Below, one piece after another: positions 58,225-64,000 of a stretch of DNA of 64,000 nucleotides (positions within the stretch are counted from its first letter, which is position 1; each line of letters opens with the position of its first letter). The notes beneath the pieces were generated by a model. It was given only the letters and a program-made list of their open reading frames with translations, searched no databases and was not told where the DNA came from. The translations under genes were made by a program, and so were the position numbers. The stretch spans positions 1 through 64,000 of the forward strand of contig JAKSNY010000012.1 in the NCBI GenBank assembly GCA_024399495.1, given 5' to 3'. The DNA comes from Paludibacteraceae bacterium (GTDB lineage: Bacteria; Bacteroidota; Bacteroidia; Bacteroidales; Paludibacteraceae).

Positions 58225-58371
58225 GATGCTTAAAACAAAAAAGCATAAAAAACTAATAAATAGAATCTTCCTTAATATAATTATGTAAAATATATATACG
58301 CCTAATTTCTCAATTGTAAATACTATAAGGATATTGCTTGAATAAACAATTTTCTGCAAATATATGTAGAA

Positions 58372-61155
58372 ATGTCAACACTGCGAACATTTATCATAAT
58401 TAAAGGAGTTCCCAAAGCTCTTCAGATTGAAAAGATTTTTCAGCATGACAATAATGTGTATGATGTGAAGTTTAAAGGTTCTAACACTACTTTCCATTAC
58501 CGTAATTCAGATATTGTGTGGCTGAAGAATGCGGTTTGGCATGATCCTTTACAATGTAAGGTTTTTATTGGCGGTAGGGAAAAGACGGATATCTCGGATA
58601 TTCATTCATTCCCACACGGTGAATGTATTCATTGGCGAATAACATTCTCTAATGGAAATGTAAAAGATTATCTTCATGGCTCCATTTGTGTTGTAGAGTC
58701 ATGTTTGGCTAATGATGTAGCAAAAAATTCTTTTGAATATTTAAAACGGGTGGCTTTGACTAATGAACTTGGTAAGGATGAAGACAAAGGTGGAATATTA
58801 CCTGCTTTGTACCAGAATATTAATTTTATTGATGAAAAATTGGTAATTGCACCATATCTTGATCCCACCAAATACGTAGTTCGTAGTATTGAGACTCCAT
58901 TATTGATTTTTCCTTTCGGTTGCAATTCAAGTCAAGAAAAGGCGGTTGTTGCTGCGTTTACAAATCAGTTGAGTGTTATTCAAGGACCTCCTGGAACTGG
59001 CAAGACACAAACAATATTGAATATTATTGCAAATATTATTTTACAGGGCAAAACCGTAATGGTGGTTTCTAATAACAATTCCGCTACTGATAATGTTTTG
59101 GAAAAATTACAAAAATATGGTTTTGGATTTGTGGTTGCTCCACTTGGGAAAAGAGAAAACAAGGAGAATTTTATTAAAAATCAGCCTCAAATTCCTTCTG
59201 AACTTTTACAGTGGAAGATTGACCGAGAGGAGTGTATAAAAAAGAAGAAACGAATAGATAAGACGTTATCCCAACTTTGCAAAGTATATGAACTACAAGA
59301 GTCGTTGGCCACTTATAAACAGGAACTCAAGGATTTGAATCTTGAATGGCTTCACTTTAAAACAGACAATAACATTGATGAAAATAATTATCCTGCTAAA
59401 CCTAATGTAAAGTCTAATAAGTTGATGTCTCTATGGCTTGGATTTCAGGCATACACTGAAAGGTATGACATTGTTCATGGAGACTTGTTTCAGAGGAGTG
59501 TAGCCAAAATCAAATGGTTATGGTTGAATCTTAATAGATTATGTTTGTTGGGTAAAAGTTTTGTCTTTGATTATGAAAATATTAACTCCATAATATTAGA
59601 ATTACAGACTTTGTGTTATCTTGCTATGATAAGCGAGTTGCAAAGCAAAATAAAAGTTTTAGAGGAAAAATTGGATGCGGTTGATGCAAAGTTACTAAGT
59701 GATGATTTAGTCTCTGTATCAATGGATTTGTTGAAAGGTGAACTTTATGATAAATATTATGATAAAAAGAGGGTGGTATACGGGAATGTATCGGAATTAA
59801 AACAAAAAACTGATGATTTTCTGTCTAATTATCCAGTTGTGCTTAGCACTACATTTTCTGCACGCGTGGCTCTTTCTGTTACTACTGTGTATGATTATGT
59901 GATTATGGATGAAGCGTCGCAAGTATCAGTAGAGACTGGTGCATTGGCTATGATGTGTGCTAAAAATGCTGTTATTGTTGGAGATTCTTTTCAGTTGCCT
60001 AATGTGGTAACTGCTGATGATAAATTGAAAATAGATGCTATTTTTAGTGAGTATAATGTTTTGCAAGGATATAATTCATCAGAGTATAGTTTTTTACAAT
60101 CTGTTTGTGCTGTTATTCCTAATGTAAAACAAACGTTGTTACGTGAACATTATAGGTGTCATCCTAAGATTATAAATTTTTGCAATCAGAAATTTTATGG
60201 AGGCAAACTGCTTATAATGACAGAGGATAATAATGAACAGGATGTAATGAAGGTAATAAAAACAGTTCCTGGTAATCATTGTCGTGGACATTACAATCAG
60301 CGAGAAATAGATGTGGTAGTAAATGAGATTCTGCCAAGCCATTCTAATACAAAGAATTTGGGAATCATTACACCATACAATTCACAAGTGGAGGCCTTTA
60401 AACAGCAAACATCTTTTGTTGAAGTTGCTACTGTACATAAATATCAGGGTCGTGAAATGGATACTATTGTAATGAGTACGGTTGATGATCAGATAACGGA
60501 ATTTAGTGATGACCCGAATCTTTTGAATGTTGCAGTTTCAAGAGCAAAGAGTCAGTTCTATATTGTTCTTTCAGGAAATGAGCAGAAACTTAAGGGTAAT
60601 ATTAGTGACTTGGTTGATTATATAAGTTACAACAATTTTACGGTTACGGATAGTAAAATAAGTTCTATATTTGATTATCTGTATAGTTATTACACTGAAC
60701 AGCGTGTTGAATATATGGCTAATAGCAAACAAATATCTGAATATGATTCTGAAAATCTTATGTATAGACTCTTGTCAGATATTATTGCGGAAAATCGGGA
60801 GTTTATGCATTTGGGTATTCTTTGTCATACTCCTATTAGAAATATTTTGCGAGATTGGTCTTTGATGAATGAGAAGGAGAAGTGTTATGTATCTCATTAT
60901 GCTACTCACGTGGATTTTCTTATTGTTAACCACGTAACAAAAAAGCCTGTTCTTGCTATAGAAATAGACGGCTATAATTATCATAATGACACAACCGAAC
61001 AACATCAAAGAGATTTGATGAAAAACCACATTCTTGAGATATATAACATTCCGTTACTTCGTCTCTCTACAACAGGCAGTGGTGAACGTGAGAAGATAGT
61101 TTATTTTACACATTTAGCTTTAGGACAAATGTCGTGGATGGCCTCGCAAATCTGA
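58372..61155 (+). CDS. SF1 (DNA2/NAM7-like) helicase with C-terminal nuclease-like domain
   Basis: A 927-residue protein. The N-terminal 190 residues are unfamiliar beta-rich sequence. Walker A is IQGPPGTGKTQTILNIIANI (about 201-220), a coiled-coil insertion spans about 280-470, motif II is VIMDEASQVSVETG (about 511) and the C-terminal motor motifs are LLREHYRCHPKIINFCN, VATVHKYQGREMDTIVMS and NVAVSRAKSQFYIVLSG. The last ~110 residues have AIEIDGYNYHNDTTEQHQRDLMKNHILE (about 862), a VSR/DUF2726-type PD-(D/E)xK signature. It is 147 bp after the methylase gene, on the same strand and within the same mnmE-flanked segment. Confidence 0.86.
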   Translation: MSTLRTFIIIKGVPKALQIEKIFQHDNNVYDVKFKGSNTTFHYRNSDIVWLKNAVWHDPLQCKVFIGGREKTDISDIHSFPHGECIHWRITFSNGNVKDYLHGSICVVESCLANDVAKNSFEYLKRVALTNELGKDEDKGGILPALYQNINFIDEKLVIAPYLDPTKYVVRSIETPLLIFPFGCNSSQEKAVVAAFTNQLSVIQGPPGTGKTQTILNIIANIILQGKTVMVVSNNNSATDNVLEKLQKYGFGFVVAPLGKRENKENFIKNQPQIPSELLQWKIDREECIKKKKRIDKTLSQLCKVYELQESLATYKQELKDLNLEWLHFKTDNNIDENNYPAKPNVKSNKLMSLWLGFQAYTERYDIVHGDLFQRSVAKIKWLWLNLNRLCLLGKSFVFDYENINSIILELQTLCYLAMISELQSKIKVLEEKLDAVDAKLLSDDLVSVSMDLLKGELYDKYYDKKRVVYGNVSELKQKTDDFLSNYPVVLSTTFSARVALSVTTVYDYVIMDEASQVSVETGALAMMCAKNAVIVGDSFQLPNVVTADDKLKIDAIFSEYNVLQGYNSSEYSFLQSVCAVIPNVKQTLLREHYRCHPKIINFCNQKFYGGKLLIMTEDNNEQDVMKVIKTVPGNHCRGHYNQREIDVVVNEILPSHSNTKNLGIITPYNSQVEAFKQQTSFVEVATVHKYQGREMDTIVMSTVDDQITEFSDDPNLLNVAVSRAKSQFYIVLSGNEQKLKGNISDLVDYISYNNFTVTDSKISSIFDYLYSYYTEQRVEYMANSKQISEYDSENLMYRLLSDIIAENREFMHLGILCHTPIRNILRDWSLMNEKEKCYVSHYATHVDFLIVNHVTKKPVLAIEIDGYNYHNDTTEQHQRDLMKNHILEIYNIPLLRLSTTGSGEREKIVYFTHLALGQMSWMASQI

Positions 61156-61273
61156 AATTCATTATCGGGTGGGCGATAGTTTGTGATACCCACACGGCAT
61201 TGACGGATGCTGAATTTAACTGAAAAATCTGGTATAAAAGGCAATGGAAGTCAATCTTTTTCAGGATATGAAT

Positions 61274-62650
61274 TTACTTCCCGATGCAAAAATGGCTGAA
61301 GATGTTGTTAAGTACCTCTTGTGAGTGGATTTGCCCTGTGATGGAGCCAAGAGCGTCAAGGCAATCGTGTAAATCCATAGATACAAGTTCACCGCTAAGA
61401 CCTGCGTTAAGTCCGTTTTTTATCCTGTCTATGGCACTTAATGCGGTGCAGAGTGCCTCATAATGCCTCATATTTGTAATTACCACATCACCCTGAACAG
61501 TGTCAAGATGAGCGGCGGAAATAAGCTGTCCCTTTAAGTTTTCAATACCCCTGCCATGCTTTGCAGAAATAAGCACATGCGGAGCGTCAATATCAGAAAA
61601 AAGGTTTTCAAGAGTGGGAATTTCATCATCGGGTAGTAGGTCTGTCTTATTAAAAACAAGCACAAGACTACGGTCTTTACATAGCGGAACTATCTTGCCC
61701 GCCATCCAATCTATATGCTCATTCACATTTTTACAGTCAATTACCCAAAGCACCACATTAGCCTTCTCTATAGTTTGCAGAGAGCGTTTTATGCCAATAT
61801 TCTCAATTTTATCAGAAGTTTCACGAATACCTGCGGTGTCAATAAAACGGAACATGAATCCGTCTATCACAGCGGTGTCCTCTATGGTATCACGTGTAGT
61901 ACCGTGAATATCGCTCACTATAGCCCTTTCTTCCCCGATTAGCAGGTTCAGCAGAGTGGATTTGCCCGCATTAGTCTCACCCACGATGGCAACGTTAACC
62001 CCATTCTTAATGGCATTGCCAGCATCAAAAGATTTAGTAAGAGCCTCAATTTTGCATTTTATGGTATCTAATAGTTCAAGCATTTGCCCCCTATTGGCAA
62101 ACTCTACGTCCTCTTCAGAGAAATCAAGTTCAAGCTCAAGCAGCGATGTAAAGTCAAGCAACTTGCCACGCAAACTTTCAAGTTCTGTAGAGATTCCTCC
62201 ACGCATTTGATTAAGAGCCACCTTGTGTGCAGCGGCATTGGATGAAGAAATAAGGTCTGCAACAGCCTCTGCCTTAACTAAATCCATCTTGCCGTTAAGG
62301 AACGCACGCTGTGTGAACTCACCTGGCTCAGCCATACGGCACCCAGCCTTGATTAGAGCCTTAATTATGCTTTGCTGAATATAAACAGAACCATGGCACG
62401 CAATCTCCACAGTATCCTCTCCTGTAAATGAATGAGGTGCCATAAATGTGGTTAAAACGCAGTCGTCAATATCGTTGCCGTCAGCATCCATAACTGTACC
62501 GTAGTGGGCGGTATGGCTCTTAAATTCCTTTAGGCTCTTTTTGCTGCGGAACACACTGCTGCATATAGTGGTTGCATCGGGTCCCGAAACCCTAATAACA
62601 GCAATTCCCCCTACACCTGCCGGCGTTGATATGGCACAAATTGTATCCAT
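61274..62650 (-). CDS. mnmE: tRNA uridine-5-carboxymethylaminomethyl modification GTPase
   Basis: MnmE acts with MnmG to modify the wobble U34 of several tRNAs. The 458-residue protein starts MDTICAISTPAGVGGIAVIR (ATG 62648-62650), has an N-terminal folate-binding domain, a helical domain and an inserted G domain: VAIVGETNAGKSTLLNLLIG (about 216), DIHGTTRDT (G2), DTAGIRE (G3) and VFNKTD (G4). The C-terminal motif FCIGK supplies the conserved Cys. Its last ~20 codons are repeated at 52870-52930, which suggests that this gene is an integration site and that the 3' end here came with the island. The promoter is divergent from the FG-GAP gene. Confidence 0.96.
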   Translation of the reverse strand: MDTICAISTPAGVGGIAVIRVSGPDATTICSSVFRSKKSLKEFKSHTAHYGTVMDADGNDIDDCVLTTFMAPHSFTGEDTVEIACHGSVYIQQSIIKALIKAGCRMAEPGEFTQRAFLNGKMDLVKAEAVADLISSSNAAAHKVALNQMRGGISTELESLRGKLLDFTSLLELELDFSEEDVEFANRGQMLELLDTIKCKIEALTKSFDAGNAIKNGVNVAIVGETNAGKSTLLNLLIGEERAIVSDIHGTTRDTIEDTAVIDGFMFRFIDTAGIRETSDKIENIGIKRSLQTIEKANVVLWVIDCKNVNEHIDWMAGKIVPLCKDRSLVLVFNKTDLLPDDEIPTLENLFSDIDAPHVLISAKHGRGIENLKGQLISAAHLDTVQGDVVITNMRHYEALCTALSAIDRIKNGLNAGLSGELVSMDLHDCLDALGSITGQIHSQEVLNNIFSHFCIGK

Positions 62651-62694
62651 GTTATTTGTCAAATACCGCACCCATGCGGTTATGTTTTGTCTTG

Positions 62695-62702
62695 CAAAGA
62701 TA
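62695..62702 (-). promoter_or_regulatory. -7 box (TATCTTTG) of mnmE
   Basis: It lies 44 nt before the ATG at 62650. Confidence 0.6.
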
Positions 62703-62715
62703 ATGAATTTTTTAT

Positions 62716-62723
62716 TAACTTTG
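62716..62723 (+). promoter_or_regulatory. -7 box (TAACTTTG) of the FG-GAP gene
   Basis: It lies 28 nt before the ATG at 62752, back to back with the mnmE promoter. Confidence 0.55.
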
Positions 62724-62751
62724 CAAGTCATTATCCTTGCTAATCTTTACG

Positions 62752-64000
62752 ATGTTAAAGAGAAATTTATTAATCGTAATATCTTTGTTGTCTTTCCTTT
62801 CTGCCGTGGCTCAGGTGGAATACCCTGATAATATTAAGGTAGTGGAATGTTCCATACCACCTGATGTATATGATTGGAGTGTAAAGAGTGACTGGTCAAG
62901 TGATATTGGTATGTCTCCGCTTGTAATTCCTCTTGTGGGCGATGTAAATGATGACGGAGTTACTGAAATAGTATGCTTTGCCCCTAATGACACGTATCAA
63001 TTCTGCGGAGCCACGCATATAAATATAGTAAGTGGTCAAACTCATGAAGTGATAGATGACTTTGACATAGTGTCTAATGTATCAACACAAGATGCCGGTG
63101 TTTATGGTATGGTCAGGTTGAATGACGGCAGAGTGGTGTTGGTGGTATATACCCTTGATAATTATTTGCGTGCATATAATTTGTCTGGACCAGATAAAAC
63201 CCCGATATGGGAATCTCCCATATCATACAATGTTACTAATGTAAGTTTCGCCGATTTTAACAATGACGGATTCCCTGAGGTTTATTTAGGCAGTTCCATA
63301 TATGATGCTCAAACAGGGGCATTACTTGCAAAAGGGAACGGAAACTCAGGATTGTCATTATCCCATGGTAATGGCGCTACGTTTAGTGGAGCCTACAAAC
63401 CAATGGAAATGACTTTTGCCGCAAATATGGATGGAGATGCATCTCTTGAATTGGTGGCTGGAAATGAAATTTATTCAGTGGAGATAACCAATAGAAACGG
63501 CACTGAAGGAAATTCCATAACGTTAGAGTATTCCATTGCACCTCCATCAGGAGTCCCTGCCGACGGACATTCACAAGTAGCAGACTTTAATCTTGATGGC
63601 CATTTGGATGTGTTGGTTAGTAAAAAATCAGAAACTTATGGTGATGTTTGGGTTTATGTGTGGGATGTATATAATGGAACAGTGTCTGAGCCTGTGAATA
63701 TAAAAACATTGGGACCTGGAGCAAGTTTACCCCTTATAGCAGATATAGATTCAGATGGTGTGCTGGAGATAGTGATTCAGTGTTACACAAGAATCAGTCA
63801 AAAAGATTTATTGGCTTACAAGTATAATATTGCAAGCAATTCGTTTTCTGAAATGTGGATACTTGATGTGGACGAGGATTCATTTTCAAACTCTATGTCT
63901 GCCTTTGACTTCAATCAAGATGGCAATATGGAGTTGATTATTACAGACCAGTCAAGAGTGAGAATAGTGAACGGGAAGGGTGAAGTGTTAAGTACTTTCG
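62752..64000 (+). CDS. secreted FG-GAP/VCBS-repeat protein, 3' end beyond window
   Basis: The first 416 codons of an exported protein with signal peptide MLKRNLLIVISLLSFLSAVA. At least six integrin-like calcium loops are seen: GDVNDDGVTEIV, ADFNNDGFPEVY, ANMDGDASLELV, ADFNLDGHLDVL, ADIDSDGVLEIV and FDFNQDGNMELI, each followed by a hydrophobic strand, which suggests a beta-propeller. The reading frame is open to the window edge, so length and C-terminus (possibly a type IX sorting domain) are unknown. Probably a surface or secreted adhesin or glycan-associated protein. Confidence 0.88.
   Translation, partial: MLKRNLLIVISLLSFLSAVAQVEYPDNIKVVECSIPPDVYDWSVKSDWSSDIGMSPLVIPLVGDVNDDGVTEIVCFAPNDTYQFCGATHINIVSGQTHEVIDDFDIVSNVSTQDAGVYGMVRLNDGRVVLVVYTLDNYLRAYNLSGPDKTPIWESPISYNVTNVSFADFNNDGFPEVYLGSSIYDAQTGALLAKGNGNSGLSLSHGNGATFSGAYKPMEMTFAANMDGDASLELVAGNEIYSVEITNRNGTEGNSITLEYSIAPPSGVPADGHSQVADFNLDGHLDVLVSKKSETYGDVWVYVWDVYNGTVSEPVNIKTLGPGASLPLIADIDSDGVLEIVIQCYTRISQKDLLAYKYNIASNSFSEMWILDVDEDSFSNSMSAFDFNQDGNMELIITDQSRVRIVNGKGEVLSTF

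Noticed and set aside
52870..61345. Transposon insertion as the cause of the mnmE duplication
   Set aside because: No terminal inverted repeats or transposase; the repeat is the 3' coding end of mnmE, not a short target duplication.
1..64000. tRNA, rRNA or tmRNA genes
   Set aside because: No cloverleaf with a TTCRANNC T-loop and no rRNA signature was recognised by eye on either strand; a tRNAscan run would settle it.

Overview
The window is chromosomal DNA of a Bacteroidales bacterium (phylum Bacteroidota). The evidence is the TAnnTTTG -7 promoter box in front of most transcription units, the general lack of Shine-Dalgarno sequences, BACON, FISUMP, DUF4491 and DUF6150 proteins, a type IX-like secretion tail, and the low G+C content. 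I cannot name the genus from sequence alone.

Housekeeping genes are interleaved with accessory blocks. At 0-10.2 kb are ilvD, a phosphohexomutase, two lipoproteins, an AlbA-type regulator, a CorA-type metal transporter and a Na/Pi transporter. At 10.2-11.7 kb a YolD-like mini-gene overlaps a Y-family DNA polymerase. At 11.8-21.2 kb lies a defence island: an AAA ATPase, an MqsR/Panacea toxin-antitoxin pair, McrBC with an EVE-like insertion in McrB, a WYL regulator, an antitoxin-like protein and a macro-like protein, with decayed copies of the last three scattered between modules. At 21.3-26.8 kb a co-oriented metabolic block (gdhA, nfnA, nfnB, ddh) joins NADPH supply to ammonium-fixing reductive amination. 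At 27-30.8 kb are a hydrolase, RhuM, HicAB, a degenerate P-loop protein and four copies of a REP-like hairpin.

At 30.8-36.9 kb are a secreted BACON/FISUMP operon and a SpoIID-like protein, followed by 124-bp tandem repeats. At 37.5-40 kb are phosphoesterases and a cupin. At 40-48.2 kb is a second defence-like island: three PD-(D/E)xK-type proteins, a beta-CASP nuclease, a PH-like protein, a low-molecular-weight phosphatase, a WYL regulator and small orphans. At 48.2-52.9 kb are a DUF6150 protein, truA, hipBA and a degenerate GH13 lipoprotein. At 52.9-61.3 kb a three-gene restriction-type module (type IIG-like enzyme, second N6 methylase, SF1 helicase-nuclease) is bracketed by two copies of the 3' end of mnmE, as expected for an island integrated at mnmE. 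mnmE and an FG-GAP secreted protein close the window.

The strongest undescribed signals are: (1) two copies of a ~300-nt structured RNA on the minus strand (5.5-5.8 and 35.4-35.7 kb) with promoter, terminator and compensatory stem changes; (2) the mnmE-flanked restriction module; (3) recurrent WYL and macro gene tails at module boundaries, which suggest cassette exchange; and (4) the nuclease/beta-CASP operon at 40-43 kb. No tRNA, rRNA, CRISPR array, transposase or integrase was recognised.
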